Position numbers and translations under genes: made by a program. Positions 1 through 5,568 of a stretch of DNA of 5,606 nucleotides are shown here, piece by piece (position 1 is the first letter of the stretch; each line of letters opens with the position of its first letter). The notes beneath the pieces were generated by a model, which worked only from the letters and a program-made list of their open reading frames with translations, had not been told where the DNA came from and searched no databases. Source of the stretch: an uncultured Gemella sp. (GTDB taxonomy: Bacteria; Bacillota; Bacilli; Staphylococcales; Gemellaceae); NCBI GenBank assembly GCA_927911695.1, contig CAKMQO010000054.1, forward strand, positions 1 to 5,606. Direction: 5' to 3'.

Positions 1-230
1 ATAAGTAATTGCAAGTTATTTTAATTTAAATTTTTTAAAAAACTTATTTTTTAGTAAAAAATAATTCTACTTTTTATTGAGTAGATAATAAAATAATACA
101 ATTAAGTCAGCTAAAATTCAAGTGAGAAATCAAAATAATAGATAATAAAAGCTATAATTTGAAAAGAAATTTATAAACTATATTATATAGAAGAAAAGAT
201 TTTCTAAACCGGGATTTTCCCTAAGTGAAC
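1..230. other. AT-rich non-coding stretch upstream of rny
   Basis: No convincing gene is visible on either strand; stops are dense in all frames. The stretch holds two AT-only palindromes: TTTTTTAAAAAA at 31-42, and TTATTTTTTA at 44-53 mirrored by TAAAAAATAA at 55-64. It also has a small GGGA/TCCC inverted repeat at 211-221. The palindromes have almost no loop and no G+C, so they do not look like intrinsic terminators. They may simply reflect base composition or intrinsically bent DNA. Confidence 0.5.
44..64. repeat. AT-only perfect palindrome, 10-bp arms
   Basis: Ten-base arms (44-53 and 55-64) are perfect reverse complements around a single central G at 54. The arms contain only A and T. 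The one-base centre would force several pairs open in RNA, so a DNA-level role or chance in an AT-rich spacer is more likely than a terminator. No function is assigned. Confidence 0.4.
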
Positions 231-232
231 TA

Positions 233-261
233 TTGACTTTTTACTATAGGTAGTGTAGAAT
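233..261 (+). promoter_or_regulatory. Sigma-A type promoter of rny
   Basis: The -35 box TTGACT (233-238) and the -10 box TAGAAT (256-261) are separated by exactly 17 bases. Each differs from the TTGACA/TATAAT consensus by one base. Transcription should start near 267-269, giving a leader of about 90 bases before the rny start codon. This is a sequence match only; the start site is inferred. Confidence 0.75.
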
Positions 262-277
262 TGTAGTTATGGTATGT

Positions 278-308
278 GACAATTTATTCGAATTTTAATT
301 GTCGAATA
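278..308 (+). promoter_or_regulatory. Overlapping inverted repeats in the rny 5' leader
   Basis: GACAATT (278-284) is complementary to AATTGTC (297-303), and TATTCGA (285-291) is complementary to TCGAATA (302-308). The two right arms overlap at 302-303, and each pairing would occupy the loop or flank of the other, so the helices compete. The element begins about ten bases after the predicted transcription start. It could be an mRNA 5'-end stem-loop, which can affect decay, or an operator. No known riboswitch family is recognised. Confidence 0.4.
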
Positions 309-357
309 GTTGTTATATCATAATAAAAAATTTTTCAAAATAGAAAGAGGTTGCAAA

Positions 358-1910
358 ATGATTTATGGAATAATCAGTGTTGCAGCTTTACTTGTTGGAC
401 TTTTATTTGGATATATTATTTCAAAAAATTCTATTCAAAAGAAATTAGAATTATCTAAACAAGATGCTGATCATATTATTGGAGAAGCAAGAAAAGAAGC
501 TAGATATATAGTTGAAAAAGAAACTACTATCGCTAAAAAAGAAGCTGAAGAGATAATTAACATAGCTAATAAAGAAGCAGAATTTAGAAAACAAGATATT
601 CAAAGACAAGAAGATAGAATCGTTCAAAAAGAATCTTCATTAGAACGCCAAACAGAACTTTTAAATAAAAAGATGAGTTGTTAAGTTCTAGAGAGATGAA
701 ATTGGAAGAGAAATCTCAACTTCTTGAAGAGAAAAGTAGTGAGGTTAATCAACTTAAGATTCAACAAGAAACAGAGTTGCAAAGAATTGCAAACTTAACA
801 GAAGAACAAGCTCGTGAAGAGATTATGGCCACAGTTGAGACTGATATGGCTAAAGACATGGCAATATATATAAGAAATAAAGAACTAGAGGCGAAAAACG
901 TTGCTGATAAACGTGCAAAAGAACTTATTGTTCAATCATTACAACGTTTTGCTACAGATGTAGTTAGTGAAACTACTGTATCTGTTGTAGATCTTCCAAG
1001 TGATGATATGAAAGGTCGTATTATCGGTCGTGAAGGAAGAAACATTCGTACTTTAGAAACATTAACAGGGGTGGATTTAATTATTGATGATACTCCAGAA
1101 GCAGTTATCCTTTCTGGATATGACCCAATACGTCGTGAGATTGCAAAAACTGCGATTAAATCACTTATTGATGATGGTCGTATCCATCCTTCAAAAATTG
1201 AGGAAGCTGTTGATAAAGCACGTAAAAACATTGATCAAGTTATTCGTGATGCAGGGGAACAAGCTACATTTGACCTTGGAATCCATAATATGCATCCAGA
1301 TTTAGTAAAAATCGTTGGTAAGTTAAAATATAGAACAAGTTACGGTCAAAATGGACTACAACACTCTATGGAAGTAGCATATATTTCTGGACTTATCGCA
1401 GCTGAGTTAGACTTAGATGTCGCAACAGCTCGTCGTGCAGGTTTACTACATGACATCGGTAAAGCACTTGATCATGAGGTTGAAGGTTCACACGTTGAAA
1501 TTGGTGTAGCTTTAGCACTTAAGTATAAAGAAAATGCAATTGTTGTTAATGCGATTGCTTCTCACCATGGTGATACAGAACCAACAAATCCAATTTCTGT
1601 CATTGTTGCCACAGCGGATGCACTTTCTGCATCGCGTCCAGGAGCTCGAAGAGAGTCATTAGAGAATTATATTAAACGTCTACAAAAACTTGAAGAAATC
1701 GCAAATGAGCACAAAGGTGTAGAAAAAACATTTGCTATTCAAGCAGGTCGTGAGATTCGAGTAATCGTAAATCCAGAAGAAGTAGATGATACAAAAACTT
1801 ACAAAATTGCCAAAGAAGTTAAAAATAAAATCGAAGAAACGATGCAATACCCAGGAAACATTAAAGTTAATGTTATCCGTGAGGTTAGAGCAGTTAAGCT
1901 TGCAAGATAG
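358..1910 (+). CDS. rny: Ribonuclease Y, frameshifted at about codon 104
   Basis: Membrane-anchored endoribonuclease that starts mRNA turnover in Firmicutes and is linked to the RNA-degradation complex; called CvfA in staphylococci and streptococci. The start is ATG 358, seven bases after AGAGG (346-350). One hydrophobic N-terminal helix (about residues 3-21) is followed by a long charged coiled coil. Next come a KH RNA-binding domain with the GREG loop at about 224-227, and an HD phosphohydrolase domain with metal-binding His365-Asp366 and the SHHGD segment near 402-406. Catalytic residues are intact. The reading frame breaks in the A run 667-671: as read, translation stops at 684 after 108 codons, and the rest stays open in the -1 frame to 1910. 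Restoring one A gives [12 protein letters not shown] and a 517-residue protein, the usual family length. Promoter at 233-261, terminator at 1917-1946; monocistronic. A sequence error or a real lesion are both possible. Confidence 0.93.
667..671 (+). other. Frameshift site in rny (A5 where A6 is needed)
   Basis: Frame-0 codons read TTA AAT AAA AAG ATG AGT TGT TAA (661-684). The family continues in the frame GAT GAG TTG TTA starting at 672. One missing A, or a -1 slip on AAG 670-672, restores Lys-Lys-Asp-Glu-Leu-Leu. The base before AAA AAG is T, so the classical bacterial slippery heptamer A AAA AAG is not formed. That argues against efficient programmed -1 shifting. Confidence 0.85.
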
Positions 1911-1916
1911 TAAATT

Positions 1917-1946
1917 AAGCGATTGGAATTATCCAATCGCTTTTTT
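1917..1946 (+). terminator. Intrinsic terminator of rny
   Basis: A perfect 11-bp stem pairs 1917-1927 with 1932-1942. Its core is GCGATTGGA/TCCAATCGC, with a four-base ATTA loop and a run of six T (1941-1946). It begins seven bases after the rny stop. It ends the rny transcript and separates it from the channel genes. Confidence 0.93.
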
Positions 1947-2207
1947 ATATGAATTCATTTAGTAGTTTAAATGAAAGATGATATTTAAAATTTAATATTA
2001 AGATATAGATAAAAAATTAATAAACTTGGTATTAGATAAATATAAAAATCTCTATAAAACTTTATTGTTATCCTACGATCATTAAGAAATGAAACATTAG
2101 ATGTGAGTATTGTTATAACAAGTAGTGATAAATATTTGCTTGTTTATTTTTTAAAAATTGTTATATAAAAAATAAGAATATATAAATAAAATACTATTGA
2201 AATACGT
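1947..2207. other. Non-coding spacer between rny and the first FNT gene
   Basis: No gene is visible; the longest ATG-started frames noticed are about ten codons. The spacer is very AT-rich. Its notable content is a perfect palindrome TTGTTATAACAA (2110-2121) and the hexamer TTGTTA at 2065, 2110, 2158 and 2208, the last being the -35 box of the next promoter. No RNA gene is recognised. Confidence 0.5.
2110..2121. promoter_or_regulatory. 12-bp palindrome, possible operator
   Basis: TTGTTATAACAA is its own reverse complement and lies about 90 bases upstream of the predicted -35 box of the first FNT gene. Rex-type redox operators have TTGTTA/TAACAA half-sites, but with extra bases between them. 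This tight 12-bp version therefore does not fit that family well. In DNA this AT-rich a palindrome of this size could arise by chance. Confidence 0.25.
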
Positions 2208-2236
2208 TTGTTAATAGAAAATCTATGTTGTATAAT
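2208..2236 (+). promoter_or_regulatory. Promoter of the first FNT gene
   Basis: TTGTTA (2208-2213) and a consensus TATAAT (2231-2236) are 17 bases apart. The sequence just before the -10 box (TTG) is the same as at the second FNT promoter. The -10 box overlaps the start of the (ATA)7 repeat at 2232-2252. The start site should lie near 2242-2244, leaving a leader of about 33 bases. Confidence 0.6.
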
Positions 2237-2252
2237 AATAATAATAATAATA
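2232..2252 (+). repeat. (ATA)7 trinucleotide repeat at the promoter
   Basis: Seven uninterrupted ATA units (21 bases) overlap the -10 box and run through the predicted transcription start to just before the Shine-Dalgarno region. Unit gain or loss would not alter the protein. It could change the spacing or number of TAATAAT-like -10 registers, or the length of the leader. This is a plausible slipped-strand site; variability is not shown by one sequence. Confidence 0.85.
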
Positions 2253-2275
2253 GAAAAAATAAGGAGAAAAAAAAT

Positions 2276-3068
2276 ATGGCTGATGTAATGCATACAAAGG
2301 CTTATTTAGAGCCACAAGAATTATATGAATATACTAGCAAGAAAGGATTAGTAAAGGCGTCGGGTAGCTTAAAATATATGTTAAGTTTAGGTTTTTTAGG
2401 CGGAGCGTTTATAGCTGTTGGCTACCTTGCTTACTTAAGAGTAGCTGGTTCAATACCTCATGAATTTGGTGGATTAGGTGTATTACTAGGTGCGGCAGTT
2501 TTTCCGATTGGACTAGTATGTATTTTAGTTGGGGGAGGAGAGTTAATTACTAGTAACATGATGGCAGTTACTCTAGCATTTTTCAACAAGAAAGTTAGTT
2601 TACACATGCTTGTGAAGAATTTAATAATTATCACATTTGCAAATTTAGTTGGGGCTGTTTTTGTAGCATACTTTTTAGGGCATGTAACAGGACTTACTGA
2701 AGGAGAAATTTTTGCTAAGACATTAGCAACTGCAGAATCAAAAGTAAATGCTACATTTTGGCAAGGGTTATTCTCTGGTATCGGATGTAATTGGCTAGTT
2801 GGAATGGGTGCATGGTTATCATTTTGTGCAAAAGATGTAGGTGGAAAAATACTTGGTACATGGTTTCCAATTATGACATTTGTTGCTGTAGGATTTCAAC
2901 ACGTTGTAGCGAATATGTTTGTTATACCAGCTGCAATATTTGGGGGTGCAAATATTACACTAATGCAATTTATAAATAATATGTTTGTAATTTTTTTTAG
3001 GAAACTTTTTAGGTGGAGCAATACTTGTTTCAGGGTTATATACGCTGGCTTATAAAAAGAATAGTTAA
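2276..3068 (+). CDS. Formate/nitrite transporter family channel, copy 1, frameshifted near the 3' end
   Basis: Member of the FNT family (FocA, NirC, hydrosulfide channels), pentameric inner-membrane channels with six helices per subunit that pass formate, nitrite or similar monovalent anions. The start is ATG 2276, nine bases after AAGGAG (2261-2266); an in-frame TTG at 2227 would only add a low-complexity Asn tract. Family marks are LVGGGELITS at about 84-93, CNWLV at 171-175 and the pore histidine His209 in GFQHVVANMF, where Gln precedes His while FocA, as I recall, has Glu. A T8 run (2991-2998) where T7 fits shifts the frame: as read, the protein ends at 3055 with an unrelated tail and loses the last helix. 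Dropping one T restores FLGNFLGGA and a 263-residue protein ending at 3068. Substrate cannot be fixed from sequence; formate is a guess. Own promoter and terminator. Confidence 0.9.
2991..2998 (+). other. Frameshift site in FNT copy 1 (T8 where T7 is needed)
   Basis: As read: ATT TTT TTT AGG AAA CTT, continuing in the wrong frame to a stop at 3055. With seven T: ATT TTT TTA GGA AAC TTT TTA GGT, giving the family segment Phe-Leu-Gly-Asn-Phe-Leu-Gly. The shared sequence TTT TTT AGG occurs at the aligned site of copy 2. A run of eight T is long enough for RNA-polymerase slippage to be conceivable. Confidence 0.88.
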
Positions 3069-3074
3069 AATATT

Positions 3075-3130
3075 AAAAAAATAATAATCATTAGAAAAAC
3101 GTTTTTATTTCTTGTGATTATTATTTTTTT
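3075..3130. terminator. Terminator after FNT copy 1, potentially bidirectional
   Basis: Sixteen perfectly paired bases: 3075-3090 (A7 then TAATAATCA) with 3115-3130 (TGATTATTA then T7). The interior 3091-3114 can fold further through an AAAAACGTTTTT palindrome at 3095-3106. The A-run on the left and T-run on the right mean it could work in both directions. It starts seven bases after the restored stop codon at 3066-3068, which independently supports the corrected 3' end of the gene. Confidence 0.85.
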
Positions 3131-3190
3131 CTAAAACTTAAATAAAAATTTTTTTGAATACTTTAATAAACTACAGAATGATTTAGTTTG

Positions 3191-3210
3191 TTAAAATGTA
3201 AACATTTTAA
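3191..3210. promoter_or_regulatory. Operator-like palindrome upstream of FNT copy 2
   Basis: TTAAAATGT (3191-3199) and ACATTTTAA (3202-3210) are perfect 9-base inverted arms around AA. Outside them, 3188-3189 (TT) also pair with 3212-3213 (AA), with one mismatch between. The centre lies about 35 bases upstream of the -35 box, a position suited to an activator or upstream repressor. There is no T-tract and the loop is two bases, so a DNA-binding site is likelier than an RNA hairpin. It does not match the Fnr (TTGAT-N4-ATCAA), Rex or CcpA consensus that I know. Confidence 0.45.
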
Positions 3211-3232
3211 TAATATCTGTATTAAAACAGTG

Positions 3233-3261
3233 TTGAAAAAATATCCTTGTTATTGTATAAT
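3233..3261 (+). promoter_or_regulatory. Promoter of FNT copy 2
   Basis: TTGAAA (3233-3238) and a perfect TATAAT (3256-3261) are spaced by 17 bases. Transcription should start near 3267-3268, with a leader of about 60 bases. Within it, TAGAT (3276-3280) and ATCTA (3289-3293) form a small inverted repeat. This is one of the best promoters in the window and follows the terminator of copy 1, so the second channel is independently transcribed. Confidence 0.8.
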
Positions 3262-3328
3262 CTTTATTGTAGATGTAGATTAATTAATATCTATGTAATT
3301 ATTATAAATTTTTAAGGAGAGTGTTATT

Positions 3329-4115
3329 ATGACAAACACTGTAGAACCTAAAGCATTTTTAGAGCCTCAAGAAGTTTATGAACTAACTATTAAAAAAGGT
3401 ACTGCTAAAGCAACTGCGGGCCTTAAATATATGTTAAGTTTAGGTTTCTTAGGTGGGGCATTTATCGGAGTAGGATTTTTAGCTTTACTTCGTGTATCAG
3501 GATCAATTCCTAAAGAATTTGGAGGGATTGGTGCATTACTTGGAGCGTCTGTTTTCCCAATTGGACTTATTTGTATCTTAGTTGGTGGTGGAGAATTAGT
3601 TACAGGTAATATGATGGCTGTAACTGTTGCGTGGTTTAATAAGAAAATTAGTTTTAAACTGTTGGCTAAAAACATGGTAGTTATTACATTTGCAAACCTT
3701 GTTGGTTCTCTAGTTATTGCTTATTTCTTAGGACATTTAACTGGTTTAACTGGTGGTGCTATTGCAGCTAAAACTATTTCAGCTGGTGAATCAAAAGTAT
3801 ACTTAACATTCTGGCAAGTATTCTTCTCAGCTGTAGGTTGTAACTGGCTAGTAGGTATGGCAGTATGGTTAAACTTCGCTGCTAAAGACGTAGGTAGTAA
3901 AATGTTTGGTGTATGGTTCCCGATTATGACTTTCGTTGCTATTGGATTCCAACACTTGGTTGCGAACATGTTCGCAATCCCAGCTGCAATGTTTGAAGGT
4001 GCAAATATCTCAGTTTTACAATTCGTTCAAAACATGGGAACAGTATTTTTTAGGTAACTTTGTAGGAGCTGTTACACTAGTTTCTGCACTTTATACATTT
4101 GCTTATAAAAAATAA
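3329..4115 (+). CDS. Formate/nitrite transporter family channel, copy 2, frameshifted near the 3' end
   Basis: Second FNT-family membrane channel, roughly two thirds identical to copy 1 by eye, aligned without gaps over most of its length. The start is ATG 3329, nine bases after AAGGAG (3314-3319). It shows the same marks: LVGGGELVTG near 84-93, CNWLV at 171-175, His209 in GFQHLVANMF, and several hydrophobic helices. A T6 run (4046-4051) where T5 fits gives Val-Phe-Phe-Arg then stop at 4055-4057, removing the sixth helix. With five T the frame gives FLGNFVGAVTLVSALYTFAYKK and ends at 4115, 261 residues. The broken site aligns exactly with that of copy 1. The gene has its own promoter and terminator and lies tail-to-tail with ilvE. 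Formate export or import with mixed-acid fermentation is plausible, but no pyruvate formate-lyase gene is present here; nitrite, lactate or hydrosulfide are alternatives. Confidence 0.92.
4046..4051 (+). other. Frameshift site in FNT copy 2 (T6 where T5 is needed)
   Basis: As read: GTA TTT TTT AGG TAA. With five T: GTA TTT TTA GGT AAC TTT, restoring Phe-Leu-Gly-Asn-Phe. The rare-looking AGG codon followed at once by TAA superficially resembles +1 recoding sites, where a slow codon follows a slippery one. The run is too short for efficient transcription slippage as usually described. Confidence 0.88.
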
Positions 4116-4148
4116 AGTTATAGAGAAAACTTAAAATCCTTAAATAAT

Positions 4149-4188
4149 AAAAAAATGAAGTAGGAGATAATCCATACTTCATTTTTTT
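4149..4188. terminator. Terminator after FNT copy 2, potentially bidirectional
   Basis: A perfect 14-bp stem pairs 4149-4162 (A7 then TGAAGTA) with 4175-4188 (TACTTCA then T7). Inner GGA/TCC pairing is possible across the loop 4163-4174. With A7 on one side and T7 on the other it can serve copy 2 rightward and catch read-through from ilvE leftward. Confidence 0.9.
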
Positions 4189-4206
4189 ATTTGCTTAAAA
4201 AGTGAT

Positions 4207-4236
4207 ATCTGTTAGCATCGATTATATATAACAGAT
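4207..4236. repeat. 8-bp inverted repeat between converging genes
   Basis: ATCTGTTA (4207-4214) is mirrored by TAACAGAT (4229-4236) around a 14-base centre. There is no adjacent T-run, so it is not a standard terminator. It lies between the two terminators of the converging units. Role unknown; it may be chance. Confidence 0.35.
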
Positions 4237-4275
4237 TTAAAACAAAAGTATATAGATCATATTAAAAGATAATAT

Positions 4276-4311
4276 AAAAAAGATTCCAAATTATTAAACT
4301 TGGAATCTTTT
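4276..4311 (-). terminator. Intrinsic terminator of ilvE
   Basis: On the minus strand, a 12-bp stem (4311-4300 with 4289-4278, core TTCCAAG/TTGGAA) with a ten-base loop ends in a run of six T, which is A 4276-4281 on the plus strand. It starts eight bases beyond the ilvE stop. The plus-strand side has only four T, so leftward termination is the main role. Confidence 0.88.
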
Positions 4312-4318
4312 ATTCATA

Positions 4319-5405
4319 TTAGTCTTCTACTTTTACAACCCAACCGAATTTATCTTCAACTTTACCTAATTGGATACCAGTAAGTAGGTTATAGATTTTT
4401 TGAGTCCATTCTCCAGGTTTGTTATCAGTGATAAGTTCTAATTTTTTAGTACCATCGAATAATTCACCAACTGGAGCGATTACTGCTGCAGTACCACATA
4501 GGAATACTTCTTCAAGTTTACCATTATCGTAAGCTTCATACACTTCTTCAAGAGATAGCTTTCTTTCTTCAACTTTTTCACCTAGTGATTTAAGTAATTC
4601 TAATACTGAAGCACGAGTGATACCTGGAAGTATAGAACCATTTAATTCTGGAGTAACAAATGTTCCATCAATTTTGAAGAAGATATTCATAGCGCCACCT
4701 TCTTCGATGTATTTTTGTTCAACTCCATCTAGCCATAGTGATTGAGAGTAACCAAGTTCTTGTGCTTTCTTTTGACCTTTTAGTGATCCAGCGTAGTTAC
4801 CAGCTGTTTTAGCGAATCCGAATCCACCACGAACAGCACGTACATATTCATGTTCTACGAAGATTTTGTTTGGTTGTAATCCTGCTTTGAAGTAGCTTCC
4901 TGATGGTGATAAGATAATTACGAATTTAACTTCGTTATTCGGGTGAACTCCTAGAGCTTCTTCTGCACCGTATAGGAACGGTCTAACGTATAAAGAAGTA
5001 CCTTCCGATTTAGGAATCCATTCTTTATCGATAGAGATTAATTTTTTTAAGAGCAGCTAATGCAAATTCTTCATCTAGCTCTGGTAAAGCGATACGATCT
5101 GAAGATTTATTTAAACGTTTGAAGTTTTGTTCTGGACGGAATAAAACTGGTTCTCCATTAGCATTATATGCTTTCATACCTTCGAAAACACTTTGTCCAT
5201 AGTGTAATACGTTTAGAGCAGGTGAAACTGGAATAGGTCCGTAAGGTACGATACGTGGATCATACCAACCTTTATCAGAAGACCAATCCATAACGAACAT
5301 ATGGTCTGTAAAGACTGTACCAAATCCTAGTTTATCGTCGGGTGTTTTTTCTTTCGGAGTAGTTGTAAGTTCTACTCTGATATCATTTACTGTTAGTTTT
5401 GTCAT
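4319..5405 (-). CDS. ilvE: Branched-chain amino-acid aminotransferase, frameshifted at about codon 120
   Basis: Pyridoxal-phosphate enzyme of fold type IV that exchanges the amino group between leucine, isoleucine or valine and 2-oxoglutarate; cytoplasmic, last step of synthesis and first of breakdown. The start is ATG 5405, with AAGGAG (5421-5416) ten bases upstream. Landmarks in the corrected protein are [12 protein letters not shown] and [15 protein letters not shown] in the N-terminal half, the cofactor lysine at about Lys199 in [23 protein letters not shown], and [11 protein letters not shown] near the C-terminus. An extra base in the A7 run (5048-5042) turns [12 protein letters not shown] into ALKKINLYR and a stop at 5027-5025. 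Beyond it the shifted frame is open without interruption from 5040 to the TAA at 4321-4319. With A6 the protein is 361 residues, the normal family length. Own promoter; a CodY-like box lies upstream. Monocistronic. Confidence 0.94.
5042..5048 (-). other. Frameshift site in ilvE (A7 where A6 is needed, coding strand)
   Basis: As read on the minus strand: GCT CTT AAA AAA ATT AAT CTC TAT CGA TAA. With six A: GCT CTT AAA AAA TTA ATC TCT ATC GAT AAA GAA TGG, which continues into the rest of the enzyme. One extra base explains the whole break; no second lesion was found in the downstream 720 bases. Confidence 0.9.
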
Positions 5406-5459
5406 AATTATATTTCTCCTTATCTTTTAAAACAATTAATTTTTAAATGTGTTAGAAAT

Positions 5460-5488
5460 ATTATAATACTAATCAAAACATTTTTCAA
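5460..5488 (-). promoter_or_regulatory. Promoter of ilvE
   Basis: On the minus strand TTGAAA (5488-5483) and a perfect TATAAT (5465-5460) are separated by 17 bases. The predicted start lies near 5453, giving a leader of about 48 bases with a strong ribosome binding site. The leader is too short for a T-box element, so control, if any, should act at the promoter. Confidence 0.8.
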
Positions 5489-5500
5489 TACTTTTCTTTA

Positions 5501-5515
5501 AGTTTTCTGAATTTT
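5501..5515. promoter_or_regulatory. Possible CodY box upstream of ilvE
   Basis: The 15-mer AGTTTTCTGAATTTT matches the CodY consensus AATTTTCWGAAAATT at 12 of 15 positions, including the central TTTTCTGAA. It lies 12 bases upstream of the -35 box. CodY is the branched-chain amino-acid and GTP sensor of low-GC Firmicutes and commonly controls ilv and aminotransferase genes. With such AT-rich DNA a three-mismatch hit is not rare, so this is suggestive only. Confidence 0.4.
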
Positions 5516-5540
5516 TATAAAAAATATCCGATATTTCGTC

Positions 5541-5568
5541 TTGAAAATTTAATGAAATACTATAAAAT
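5541..5568 (+). promoter_or_regulatory. Weak candidate rightward promoter
   Basis: TTGAAA (5541-5546) and TAAAAT (5563-5568) are spaced by 16 bases, pointing away from ilvE toward the window edge. A divergent gene would begin beyond 5606, which cannot be seen. Such matches are frequent in AT-rich DNA. Confidence 0.25.

Noticed and set aside
269..298. Nine-codon open frame (ATG GTA TGT ... TAA) beginning at the predicted rny transcription start
   Set aside because: Too short, no ribosome binding site, and it overlaps the inverted repeats; leaderless translation cannot be supported.
661..690. Programmed -1 frameshift in rny of the dnaX type
   Set aside because: The slippery heptamer would need A before AAA AAG, but the base is T; no upstream Shine-Dalgarno-like stimulator was seen and RNase Y is not known to be recoded. 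Kept only as a remote option.
932..1231. Minus-strand open frame of 99 codons inside rny
   Set aside because: It lies opposite the highly conserved KH region of rny, resembles no family and has no ribosome binding site; it is a shadow of the real gene.
1084..1305. Plus-strand open frame of 73 codons inside rny
   Set aside because: Overlaps the conserved rny coding sequence in another frame, without a start signal.
2225..2275. Upstream extension of FNT copy 1 beginning MLYNNNNNN
   Set aside because: It is translation of the promoter -10 box and the (ATA)7 repeat; the AAGGAG at 2261-2266 clearly serves ATG 2276, and copy 2 has no such extension.
3376..3969. Two minus-strand open frames (3376-3675 and 3721-3969) opposite FNT copy 2
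   Set aside because: Both are antisense to a conserved membrane protein gene, have no start signals and match nothing recognisable.
5406..5460. T-box or leader-peptide attenuator for ilvE
   Set aside because: The predicted leader is only about 48 bases, with no terminator hairpin, no Ile/Leu/Val-rich short frame and no T-box core.
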